In this document: positions 1 through 7,051 of the stretch, piece after piece
Layout: each line of letters starts with the position of its first letter
How positions within the stretch are numbered: position 1 is the stretch's first letter
From: Paludibacteraceae bacterium
GTDB lineage: Bacteria > Bacteroidota > Bacteroidia > Bacteroidales > Paludibacteraceae
Length of the DNA stretch: 64,000 nt
NCBI GenBank assembly: GCA_017559505.1
Contig: JAFYSF010000008.1
Coordinates: 1-64,000, forward strand
Direction of reading: 5' to 3'
Program-made: the position numbers and the translations under genes
Notes under the pieces: generated by a model
The model's input: only the letters and a program-made list of their open reading frames with translations
Told to the model about the DNA's origin: nothing
Database searches by the model: none

Positions 1-143
1 ATTTTTAGTTTTTTATTGTTTGGTCGCTATAAAGTTACTAAAAATCAACGATATATACAACTTTTTTTGTTTTTATTTTTAATCTTTTTTTTCTAATTTT
101 AATGACATAAAGGAAAAAATTAATTCCGCCAACGAGTTATATT

Positions 144-187
144 TATAGTATATTTGTGGTATATTTATTATATGTTTATAGTATTTT
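144..187 (+). repeat. 11-bp tandem repeat array, 4 units
   Basis: Four consecutive 11-bp units with consensus TATAGTATATT. The same unit occurs at 23686, 44243 (reversed) and 32096 (reversed), each time upstream of a promoter and pointing toward it. Here it lies upstream of the trmD promoter, with a MITE-like element in between. I see no gene in bases 1-499. Confidence 0.85.
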
Positions 188-198
188 GTAGGTAGGTA

Positions 199-390
199 GA
201 AGTTAGGGTTCTTCATCAACTTAGTTGAAAGAAATACATTCGTTGCTTTACATAACCCCCTCCCCCTTCGGGTACTCCCCCTAAAACAGGGGGAGAATAT
301 CGGGTTGTTATAGTTTTGAGTGTTTATTTTTAGTTTAGAGGAGATGCTCTTATAATACTTTCAACTAAGTTGAAAAAGAACCGAAGTTAG
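199..390. mobile_element. MITE-like element with 25-bp TIRs and 8-bp target duplication
   Basis: The 176-bp element spans 207-382. Its ends are inverted repeats (207-231 and 358-382) of 25 bp with two mismatches; each contains the near-palindrome TCAACTTAGTTGA. It is flanked by identical 8-bp direct repeats GAAGTTAG at 199-206 and 383-390, as expected of a target-site duplication. The interior has no ORF. It contains a C-rich segment with a hairpin at about 274-294 (CTCCCCCT paired with AGGGGGAG). The size, TIRs and TSD fit a non-autonomous DNA transposon mobilised in trans. An 8-bp duplication is known for IS1595- and ISAs1-type transposases, but no family can be fixed here. Confidence 0.8.
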
Positions 391-438
391 ATAAATAATA
401 GGGAAGGTGATTGAGTGTGATAAAAAAAAGATTTTTTG

Positions 439-470
439 TTGTAATGGTTTGAATTTTTTTTGTAACTTTG
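439..470 (+). promoter_or_regulatory. trmD promoter (Bacteroidota type)
   Basis: TTG at 439-441 and TAACTTTG at 463-470, spaced by 21 bp, match the Bacteroidota -33/-7 consensus. The expected transcription start is about 20 nt before the trmD ATG. Confidence 0.75.
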
Positions 471-499
471 TAGGTTGAAAATTTTCTTATATTAATACG

Positions 500-1174
500 A
501 TGAGAATAGATATAATTACTGTATTGCCAGAGATGATGGAGGGTCCGCTAACGTGTTCGATATTGAAGCGTGCGCAGGAAAAGGGCCTTGTAGAAATTGT
601 TGTTCATAACTTGCGTGATTACTCTACGGATGTGCGTCGTAGAGTGGATGATTATGCTTTTGGGTTTGGAGCGGGTATGGTGTTGCAGTGCGACCCGATA
701 TTTCGCTGTATTGAGAAGTTGAAATCAGAGCGTGAGTATGATGAGGTGATTTTTACGGCTCCTGATGGGGAGCAGTTTTGTCAGCCTATGGCAAATCAGT
801 TGAGTATGAAGGAGAATATTATTATTCTTTGTGGTCATTATAAGGGGGTTGATCATCGAGTGCGTGAGGCGTTGATTACGAAGGAGATTTCGATAGGGGA
901 TTATGTGTTGACGGGAGGAGAGATGGCTGCGGCAATTATTTCGGATGCAATAGTGAGATTGATTCCGGGTGCTATTGGCGATGAGCAGTCGGCTTTGTCG
1001 GATTCGTTTCAAGATAATTTGTTGGCTCCGCCGGTGTATACTCGTCCTGCGGATTATAGGGGGATGAAGGTGCCTGAGATATTGTTGAGTGGCAATGAGA
1101 GAAAGATAGCAGAATGGGAGCATGAGGTGGCTTTGGAAAGAACTGAGCGTTTGAGACCGGATTTGTTGGATTGA
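500..1174 (+). CDS. trmD: tRNA (guanine-37-N1)-methyltransferase TrmD
   Basis: TrmD methylates G37 next to the anticodon using S-adenosylmethionine, which prevents frameshifting. The 224-aa protein shows the trefoil-knot SAM-binding motifs: [10 protein letters not shown] near residues 111-120, [11 protein letters not shown] near 131-141 and [18 protein letters not shown] at 153-170. The length is typical of the family minus a short C-terminal stretch. The ATG lies about 30 nt after a clear TAACTTTG promoter box. It is the first gene of a + strand run (trmD, ttcA-like, serS, radA). Coding sequence is rich in G and T. Confidence 0.96.
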   Translation: MRIDIITVLPEMMEGPLTCSILKRAQEKGLVEIVVHNLRDYSTDVRRRVDDYAFGFGAGMVLQCDPIFRCIEKLKSEREYDEVIFTAPDGEQFCQPMANQLSMKENIIILCGHYKGVDHRVREALITKEISIGDYVLTGGEMAAAIISDAIVRLIPGAIGDEQSALSDSFQDNLLAPPVYTRPADYRGMKVPEILLSGNERKIAEWEHEVALERTERLRPDLLD

Positions 1175-1180
1175 TAATTT

Positions 1181-1236
1181 AGTCAACAGTCAACGGTCAA
1201 CGGTCGACGGTCAATGGTTGACAGTCAACGGTCGAC
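1181..1236 (+). repeat. 7-bp tandem repeat array, 8 units
   Basis: Eight consecutive heptamers of the type AGTCAAC/GGTCAAC/GGTCGAC fill the gap between trmD and the ttcA-like gene. The period is exactly 7 although bases vary between units. Confidence 0.85.
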
Positions 1237-1270
1237 AGACTCATGTTAAATAAAATTAAAGGAAAAATGT

Positions 1271-1975
1271 ATGGATAAGGTATTGAAGTTGGCGAATAAG
1301 GCAATGAAAGAGTATGAGATGTTGGTGGATGGGGATAGGGTTATGATTGGATTGTCGGGGGGGAAGGATTCGTTGGCGTTGGTGGAGGTGTTGGCGGCTC
1401 GACAAAGGATATTTAAGCCGAAAATTGAGGTGATGGCGTGCCATGTGAGTGTGGAAAATGTGCCTTATCAGTCGGATATAGAGTATTTGCGGGAGTTTTG
1501 TGAGTCGAGGGGCGTTAGGTTTGTGCATAAAACTACTCGTTTTGATGAAGATACAAAAGATGGGCGTGGGCCATGTTTTCTGTGTGCGTGGAATAGGCGA
1601 AAAACATTATTCAAAGCGGCAGAAGAGTTTGGTTGCACGAAATTGGCTCTTGGACATCATAAGGATGATATATTGGAAACACTGCTGATGAATCAGATAT
1701 TCCAAGGGGCATATGCTACGATGCCTCCAGTGTTGAAAATGGCAAAGTTTGAGATGACTATAATTCGTCCGTTGGCGTTGGTGCGTGAGGCTGAAATAGA
1801 AGAGATTGCATCGGAACATGAATATAGGAAACAGATAAAAAATTGTCCGCACGAAAAGGTGAGTAATCGTCCGCAAGTGCGAGAGATATTGCGTCGGATG
1901 GAAGAATTGAACCCAAATGCAGCAAGTAGTCTTTGGGGCGCAATGACGAATATTCAAGAAGAATACCTTCCATAG
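1271..1975 (+). CDS. ttcA: TtcA-like tRNA 2-thiocytidine synthesis ATPase
   Basis: PP-loop enzyme of the TtcA/TtuA superfamily, which adenylates a tRNA base and replaces oxygen by sulfur; TtcA acts on C32. The 234-aa protein has the PP-loop SGGKDS at residues 29-34. It also has the CxxC pair (C102, C105) and C192 (in NCPHE), which in TtcA relatives hold a [4Fe-4S] cluster. LGHHKDD near 127-133 is also family-typical. It is shorter than Escherichia coli TtcA (311 aa), as are many Bacteroidota homologues, so the exact tRNA position modified is inferred. The start is 34 nt past a heptamer repeat and no Shine-Dalgarno sequence is visible. Confidence 0.85.
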   Translation: MDKVLKLANKAMKEYEMLVDGDRVMIGLSGGKDSLALVEVLAARQRIFKPKIEVMACHVSVENVPYQSDIEYLREFCESRGVRFVHKTTRFDEDTKDGRGPCFLCAWNRRKTLFKAAEEFGCTKLALGHHKDDILETLLMNQIFQGAYATMPPVLKMAKFEMTIIRPLALVREAEIEEIASEHEYRKQIKNCPHEKVSNRPQVREILRRMEELNPNAASSLWGAMTNIQEEYLP

Positions 1976-1980
1976 AGTAC

Positions 1981-2080
1981 AGATAACAGATTACAGATTA
2001 TAGATAACAAATAATTAATATATGAGTTGGTTGTTGGTGAGGTTATAACTACTTCTAACGCTAAACTCTTAACTCCTAAC
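1981..2080 (+). repeat. Two 7-bp tandem arrays before serS
   Basis: 1981-2008 holds four heptamers of the type AGATAAC/AGATTAC. 2053-2080 holds four heptamers of the type TCTTAAC/TCCTAAC. The two arrays differ in sequence but share the 7-bp period and fill most of the ttcA-serS gap. Confidence 0.75.
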
Positions 2081-2087
2081 TAAAAAT

Positions 2088-3365
2088 ATGCTTACTTTAA
2101 AAATGATTTTGGAGAACCGCGAGGATGTGGTTCGCCGTTTGGAGAAAAAACATTTTACTGCTGCGGCAGAGATGATTGATAACGTAATAGCAGCAGATGC
2201 TCGTCGTCGTGCAGCACAACAAGAATCAGACGCAATGCAAGCGCAAATGAATCAATATGCAAAGAGCATTGGTGGTTTGATGAAAGAAGGTAAAAAAGCT
2301 GAGGCAGAGGTAGCTAAAGCTGAAGTGGCTAAATTGAAAGAAAAAAGTGCCGAATTGAAATCGGCAATGGAAGAGGCAGAAAATGAGGTGCGCAATTTGT
2401 TGTTGCAAATTCCTAACGTGCCAAATGACTCAGTGCCAGAAGGTCGCACAGCAGAAGATAATGTTGTAGAACGCGAAGGCGGAGAAAATCCTGTATTTGA
2501 AGGTTTTGAACCACTTCCACACTGGGATTTGGCTAAAAAATATGACCTCATCGACTTTGAAATGGGCGTGAAAATAACAGGTGCAGGGTTTCCTATATAT
2601 AAAGGAAAAGGAGCTCGCCTTCAACGTGCATTGATCAATTTCTTCCTTGATGAAGCACGCGAAGCTGGTTATCTTGAAGTAGAGCCACCATACGTGGTAA
2701 ACGAAGCAAGTGGTTATGGTACAGGTCAATTGCCAGACAAAGAGGGTCAAATGTATCACGCTACGGCTGATAATTTATATCTTATTCCAACAGCAGAAGT
2801 GCCTGTAACAAATATCTTCCGTGATGTAATCCTTAGCGAGAAAGAGTTGCCACAAAAAATGTGTGCATATTCAGCATGTTTCCGTCGTGAAGCAGGGTCT
2901 TATGGTAAAGATGTGCGTGGACTTAACCGTTTGCACCAATTCAATAAAGTGGAAATCGTGCGTATAGATAAACCAGAACACTCATACGAAAGCCTTGATG
3001 AAATGATTGCTCACGTAGAAAATTTGGTTAAAAAACTCGAATTGCCATATCGCATTCTTCGTCTTTGCGGTGGAGATATGAGTTTCACATCATCTATAAC
3101 ATTCGACTTTGAAGTGTATTCAGCAGCACAACAACGATGGTTGGAGGTGAGCTCAGTATCAAACTTCGAAAGCTATCAAGCAAATCGTTTGAAATGTCGC
3201 TATAAAACCGCTGAAGGCAAAACCGAACTTTGCCATACATTGAATGGTTCGGCATTGGCATTGCCTCGTATAGTGGCGGCATTGCTTGAAAATCATCAAA
3301 CAGCAGATGGCATTCGCATACCTAAAGCATTGGTGCCATATTGCGGTTTTGAACTTATTGATTGA
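2088..3365 (+). CDS. serS: Seryl-tRNA synthetase
   Basis: Class II aminoacyl-tRNA synthetase charging tRNA-Ser (and tRNA-Sec where present). The 425-aa length is normal. Residues 1-100 are Ala/Glu/Lys-rich and predict the antiparallel coiled-coil arm that grips the long variable arm of tRNA-Ser. The catalytic core includes motif 2 (FRREAGSYGKDVRGLNRLHQFNKVE region, about 265-290) and motif 3 with LNGSALALPR near the C-terminus. The ATG directly follows a heptamer array. Codon use is more A/C-rich than in the neighbouring trmD and ttcA genes, as in other highly expressed genes here. Confidence 0.97.
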   Translation: MLTLKMILENREDVVRRLEKKHFTAAAEMIDNVIAADARRRAAQQESDAMQAQMNQYAKSIGGLMKEGKKAEAEVAKAEVAKLKEKSAELKSAMEEAENEVRNLLLQIPNVPNDSVPEGRTAEDNVVEREGGENPVFEGFEPLPHWDLAKKYDLIDFEMGVKITGAGFPIYKGKGARLQRALINFFLDEAREAGYLEVEPPYVVNEASGYGTGQLPDKEGQMYHATADNLYLIPTAEVPVTNIFRDVILSEKELPQKMCAYSACFRREAGSYGKDVRGLNRLHQFNKVEIVRIDKPEHSYESLDEMIAHVENLVKKLELPYRILRLCGGDMSFTSSITFDFEVYSAAQQRWLEVSSVSNFESYQANRLKCRYKTAEGKTELCHTLNGSALALPRIVAALLENHQTADGIRIPKALVPYCGFELID

Positions 3366-3371
3366 TTTTTG

Positions 3372-3435
3372 TTTAGGCAGAATGACATAAGGACAGATTT
3401 TTAGTTATATTCATTAAATATGTCATTTTGTCTAA
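3372..3435. other. Inverted repeat between serS and radA
   Basis: Arms 3372-3389 and 3419-3435 are complementary over about 17 bp with two mismatches (TTAGGCAGAATGACATA against TATGTCATTTTGTCTAA), with a 29-base loop. It ends 12 bases before the radA start and lacks a clean T-run. It could be a weak terminator for serS or a leader structure of radA. Confidence 0.5.
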
Positions 3436-3447
3436 GAAATAGATACT

Positions 3448-4818
3448 ATGGCGAAGGATAAGAAAGTATATGTATGTACAGCGTGTGGTGCCGACTATCC
3501 AAAGGCGTATGGTAAGTGCCCTGCCTGCGGTCAGTGGAATACCTTTGTGGAGCAAACCATAAAGTCGGAGCCTGCGTCGCGCATACAGCATGGGTATGAG
3601 GAGTTGCGAGGCGCGGTTAAACCTCGTAAAATCACTGAGATTGATGTAAAGGCAGAACCTCGCCTTGACACTATGAATGGCGAGTTGAATCGCGTATTAG
3701 GGGGAGGATTGGTTAAAGGAAGTCTTGTGTTGATAGGAGGAGAGCCGGGTATTGGGAAATCCACTCTTGTGCTGCAAGTAGCCTTGAAGATGAAAGGCAA
3801 AAAGATACTTTATGCCAGCGGAGAAGAGAGTGTGAATCAACTGAAAATGAGGGCAGAGCGAGTTGGAGAAATGGAGAGTGAGTGTTATATAGTAAGTGAA
3901 ACTCGTCTGGAAGAGATATTTTCGCACGTAAAAACAGTTGAGCCAGACCTACTTATTGTCGATTCTATTCAAACTATAGTAACAGAAACCGCCGAACAGA
4001 GTGCAGGTTCAATCACCCAAGTGCGAGAATGCTCAGGGGCATTGCTCAAATTTGCGAAAGAGAGCGGTATTCCTGTGTTAATGATTGGGCATATCACTAA
4101 AGAAGGAAGTATTGCAGGCCCTAAAATTTTGGAGCATATAGTTGATACAGTGCTTCAGTTTGAGGGAGATAGACATTATATGTACCGTATATTGCGAGCG
4201 CATAAGAATCGCTTTGGTAGTACAGATGAATTGGCTATTTACGAGATGCAAGGTAGCGGATTGCGTGAGGTTACAAATCCAAGTGAATTGTTGTTGAGCA
4301 AAAATAATGAGGGGTTGAGTGGTGTGGCAATATCGGCAATGATAGAGGGTGTGCGTCCGTTTTTGATTGAAGTGCAAGCACTTGTTAGTACTTCGGCATA
4401 CGGAGTGCCTCAACGTTCGGCTACGGGCTTTGATATTCGCCGTATGAATATGTTGTTGGCAGTATTAGAGAAACGAGCAGGATTTAAACTTCCACAAAAA
4501 GATGTATTCCTTAATATAGCCGGTGGTTTGCGAGTGAATGACCCAGCTATTGACTTAGCGGTGATTGCGGCCGTATTGTCGAGTAATCTTGATATAGCAA
4601 TAGATCCAAGTGTTTGTATGACAGGTGAGGTGGGATTGAGTGGAGAGATTCGTCCCGTAAATCGCATAGAACAACGTGTCGCAGAAGCTGCAAAATTAGG
4701 CTTTAAACGAATAGTAATCCCAGAATTTAATCGTCAGCAATTGCCAAAACGTAATTGGGGAATAGAAATAATTGGCGTAAATAAGGTAGAAGAGGCGTTT
4801 AGGACGTTGTTTGGGTGA
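3448..4818 (+). CDS. radA: DNA repair ATPase RadA (Sms)
   Basis: RadA is a RecA-like branch-migration helicase in recombinational repair. The 456-aa protein has all four parts: an N-terminal zinc finger (C10, C13, C24, C27); Walker A GGEPGIGKST at 97-106; the RadA-specific KNRFG motif at 253-257; and a C-terminal Lon-protease-like domain with RIVIPEFNRQQLP near the end. The ATG follows the serS-radA inverted repeat by 12 nt. It is the last gene of the first + strand run. Confidence 0.97.
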   Translation: MAKDKKVYVCTACGADYPKAYGKCPACGQWNTFVEQTIKSEPASRIQHGYEELRGAVKPRKITEIDVKAEPRLDTMNGELNRVLGGGLVKGSLVLIGGEPGIGKSTLVLQVALKMKGKKILYASGEESVNQLKMRAERVGEMESECYIVSETRLEEIFSHVKTVEPDLLIVDSIQTIVTETAEQSAGSITQVRECSGALLKFAKESGIPVLMIGHITKEGSIAGPKILEHIVDTVLQFEGDRHYMYRILRAHKNRFGSTDELAIYEMQGSGLREVTNPSELLLSKNNEGLSGVAISAMIEGVRPFLIEVQALVSTSAYGVPQRSATGFDIRRMNMLLAVLEKRAGFKLPQKDVFLNIAGGLRVNDPAIDLAVIAAVLSSNLDIAIDPSVCMTGEVGLSGEIRPVNRIEQRVAEAAKLGFKRIVIPEFNRQQLPKRNWGIEIIGVNKVEEAFRTLFG

Positions 4819-5253
4819 TGCATAATAAAAGGAGTTCTGAATGATTTGGTATTAATGTGAGTTCGATATAATTTTTATCTCTCACGCGGGACTCACGGAT
4901 GGTACGAAAATTACTTTTGTGGAGTGGTTATTGCCCACAAATTTCACAAATACCACGAATATTTATCGCCGCGCGATGTGTTTATCTCCCACAGATAACA
5001 CAGATTTCTTAGATATTTATCTTCATTCATTATTTGATTGGCTCTTTTGTTATGCAAAAATCGCTCTGCGGATAACACAGATGCCATGTGGCGTTTTTAT
5101 ATCGAACTGACGTTATTAATATATTGCTATACAATAGTAAAATCGACCAAATTGGGAAATTTATGTTTGGTCGATTTTGTTTTTTATTGTATCTGATAAA
5201 ATCAATTTATTATTTAACCTATAGGTCAAAATAAGTGAGCATTTATCAGTTTT
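4819..5253. other. Gene-free gap with degenerate repeats and terminator
   Basis: Between convergent radA and the ATPase gene. Bases 4930-5095 hold loose copies of a motif like CCCACAGATAACACAGAT (around 4934, 4992 and 5078), each of the first two followed by an AGATATTTATC/GAATATTTATC-type string. A 63-codon ORF through these repeats (4919-5110) has no support. A terminator sits at 5139-5178. Confidence 0.6.
5139..5178. terminator. Bidirectional intrinsic terminator
   Basis: A 13-bp perfect stem (5139-5151 with 5166-5178, AAAATCGACCAAA) with a 14-base loop is followed by T-rich DNA on the + side. It is placed to terminate both radA and the convergent ATPase gene. Confidence 0.85.
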
Positions 5254-6537
5254 TTATGGTTTTAGGCATCCAATTGGCACAACTAAGACATCATCTTCAC
5301 GCTGATAGGCATATTGACCAATTCCAGTTAGCACCATTAGAAAAGATGGATTAGGCATTTTGGTTGTGTCTATTTTGCTGGCTAATAATTTTAGCGTTTT
5401 GGCTCCAGCTTCTATAAGAGTATCACCCCCAATTTTTATTTCAATTAGACCATAATTGCCATCATTAAGGTGTATTACTGCGTCGCATTCGAGATTATTA
5501 CTGTCGCGGTAGTGATAAATTTTTCCATTTAGAGCATCTGCATATACTCGTAAATCGCGAACAGCGAGGGTTTCAAATATGAATCCAAAGGAATTCATAT
5601 CGTTTATTAGATCTTCAGGACCTATTCCTAAAGACGCAGTTGCTATACTTGGATCAACAAAATATCTCGTGTCACTTGTTCTTATTGCGGCTTTGCTACG
5701 TAAGTTTGGATTCCACGCGGGCATATCTTCTTCTAAAAAAATTTTTTTTAGGACATTGACATAATCGGCAATGGTGTCTTCGCTCATACTTTGTTGAGCA
5801 TTTTGAATTAAGTCAGAATAGATGGTTGAAATTGAAATTTGACCTCCTTGGTGACGAGCTAAACTACGAATGATGCGTCGCATAAAATCAGCATTTCGTT
5901 TTACATCATCAATTTTAGAAATGTCGCTATTGACAACTGCATCAATGTAAGCAAATGGAACTTTTAAAGCTGCTTTTTCTTTTAGTTTTAATATTCCAGG
6001 CCATCCTCCTCGACAGCAGAGATATGCCAGTTGTTCTAAAGAAATAGAAGACATTCCTTCTGGAGTATTTCCATTGAATAATTTTTTTAGGCTTACTTCG
6101 CCAGAACTTTCTTTTGATTCCCATAGACTCATAGGTCGCATAGTTAGCCATGCAAATCGACCTGTTCCGCTATGAAAAATAAGTTTTAGATCTTTTTCTT
6201 TAGGTACAGCAGAGCCTGTGAATATAAATTGACCTATATTTTCTTCCCTGTGGTCAATTTCAAATCGCGCAGCATCCCATAATTGAGGAGCGATTTGCCA
6301 TTCGTCAATCAGACGAGGAGTTTCTCCTTTAAGTAGTAGTTTGCAATTTGTATTAGCGAGATGTTGATATTGTTGTTTGTTTTCAGGGTCATCCATGTAA
6401 ATACTACTTTTTGCAGTATGGGCGGCAGTAGTGGTTTTTCCACACCATTTTGTACCTTGTATGAGTACACCTCCGACCGCTTCTAGTAGTTCTGATAGAA
6501 GTTCATCTGCTATGCGTTTTTTGTAAATTTTAGGCAT
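5254..6537 (-). CDS. AAA ATPase with DUF4143-type C-terminal domain
   Basis: The protein of 427 aa has a P-loop GTKWCGKTT at residues 28-36, the Walker-B-like LLIDEW segment (written RLIDEWQIAPQLWDAARFEID) and a sensor-like IFTGSAVP. This arrangement is typical of AAA_14/DUF4143 proteins. The C-terminal third (LECDAVIHLNDGNYGLIEIKIGG) has the E-x-D...E-I-K pattern of the nuclease-like fold in this family. The function of such ATPases is not established. The reading frame runs upstream to 6618, but I chose ATG 6537 because a promoter at 6564-6594 and the repeats at 6611-6679 lie inside the extension. It stands alone between terminators. Confidence 0.85.
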   Translation of the reverse strand: MPKIYKKRIADELLSELLEAVGGVLIQGTKWCGKTTTAAHTAKSSIYMDDPENKQQYQHLANTNCKLLLKGETPRLIDEWQIAPQLWDAARFEIDHREENIGQFIFTGSAVPKEKDLKLIFHSGTGRFAWLTMRPMSLWESKESSGEVSLKKLFNGNTPEGMSSISLEQLAYLCCRGGWPGILKLKEKAALKVPFAYIDAVVNSDISKIDDVKRNADFMRRIIRSLARHQGGQISISTIYSDLIQNAQQSMSEDTIADYVNVLKKIFLEEDMPAWNPNLRSKAAIRTSDTRYFVDPSIATASLGIGPEDLINDMNSFGFIFETLAVRDLRVYADALNGKIYHYRDSNNLECDAVIHLNDGNYGLIEIKIGGDTLIEAGAKTLKLLASKIDTTKMPNPSFLMVLTGIGQYAYQREDDVLVVPIGCLKP

Positions 6538-6563
6538 GTTTTTATATGTTTGTAATTTTGGTG

Positions 6564-6594
6564 CAAATATAGTGAAAATAAATGAGATATACAA
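6564..6594 (-). promoter_or_regulatory. Promoter of the DUF4143 ATPase gene
   Basis: Read on the - strand: TTG (6592-6594), 20 bp, TATATTTG (6564-6571). It is 27 bp upstream of ATG 6537 and fixes the start at that codon. Confidence 0.75.
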
Positions 6595-6610
6595 ATGTTT
6601 TGTAGTTTTA

Positions 6611-6679
6611 TTCGCCAAGTTGAGGGTTTTTTGTTCACCATGTTGAGGTTTTTTTGTTCGCCAAGTTGAGGGTTTTTAT
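6611..6679. repeat. Three 23-bp direct repeats upstream of the ATPase promoter
   Basis: Units at 6611-6633, 6634-6656 and 6657-6679 share TTCGCCAAGTTGAGGGTTTT; the middle one has three changes. They begin about 17 bp upstream of the -33 element. This is the position of an operator or activator array, not of an mRNA structure. Confidence 0.85.
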
Positions 6680-6689
6680 AGTATAAAAA

Positions 6690-6719
6690 GAGGGTGTGTC
6701 ATTATTTTGATACACCCTC
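6690..6719 (-). terminator. Terminator of the small peptide gene
   Basis: A 12-bp stem (6690-6701 with 6708-6719, GAGGGTGTGTCA with one G-U pair) is followed on the - strand by a run of U. It lies about 50 nt past the stop of the 44-codon gene. Confidence 0.8.
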
Positions 6720-6770
6720 ATCGATTAAAATATACTAATAATAATTTTATATTACTTAAAAGTGTATAAT

Positions 6771-6905
6771 TTAACCTCCAACAATACCTGAACAGTTTGC
6801 ACAAAATTCGTAACCAATATTGCAAATTTCAAGTTCTACTTTAGCAATAGCTTCTTGATTGTTTTCTACAATCTGTTTTGCAATTTCAATAAGTTTTGCA
6901 TCCAT
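6771..6905 (-). CDS. 44-aa peptide with Cys-rich C-terminus, unknown function
   Basis: An ATG-to-TAA frame encodes 44 residues. The first half is an amphipathic, leader-like helix (MDAKLIEIAKQIVENNQ). The end carries three cysteines as C-x6-C-x2-C (C28, C35, C38) followed by SGIVGG. The reading frame is bounded by strong hairpins on both sides (6690-6719 and 6979-7022), so it occupies its own unit of about 250 bp. I recognise no family. The shape resembles a ribosomally made, modified-peptide precursor or a metal-binding microprotein, but no modifying enzyme is adjacent. No convincing promoter could be placed in the 70 bp upstream. Confidence 0.5.
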   Translation of the reverse strand: MDAKLIEIAKQIVENNQEAIAKVELEICNIGYEFCANCSGIVGG

Positions 6906-6978
6906 AATTTAGAAAATTTAAAGTTAATTTTGTAAAATTGATAAAGTGTTTAAGCGTTAAATTATAATAACGCATTTT

Positions 6979-7022
6979 ATGAAATGAACCCCAAAGTTAA
7001 AAAACTTTGGGGTTCATTTCAT
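6979..7022. terminator. Perfect 20-bp stem hairpin
   Basis: Arms 6979-6998 and 7003-7022 are perfectly complementary with an AAAA loop. It lies about 30 nt after the stop of the gene ending at 7052 and likely ends or protects that transcript. The T-run on either side is weak. Confidence 0.75.
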
Positions 7023-7051
7023 AATTTTAGATTTTCAACACTACTTGAAAA

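Noticed and set aside
240-300. A separate ncRNA or phage attachment site in the C-rich stretch
   Set aside because: It lies inside the TIR/TSD-bounded element and is better explained as MITE interior.
4919-5110. 63-aa + strand ORF after radA
   Set aside because: It is composed of degenerate dispersed repeats (ACACAGAT-type), has no start-site support or recognisable protein pattern, and lies beside a terminator.
6538-6618. N-terminal extension of the DUF4143 ATPase
   Set aside because: A promoter lies within it, and MPKIYKKRIADELL matches the family start.
6611-6679. CRISPR-like short array
   Set aside because: The three 23-bp repeats touch each other and have no spacers; the location upstream of a promoter fits an operator.
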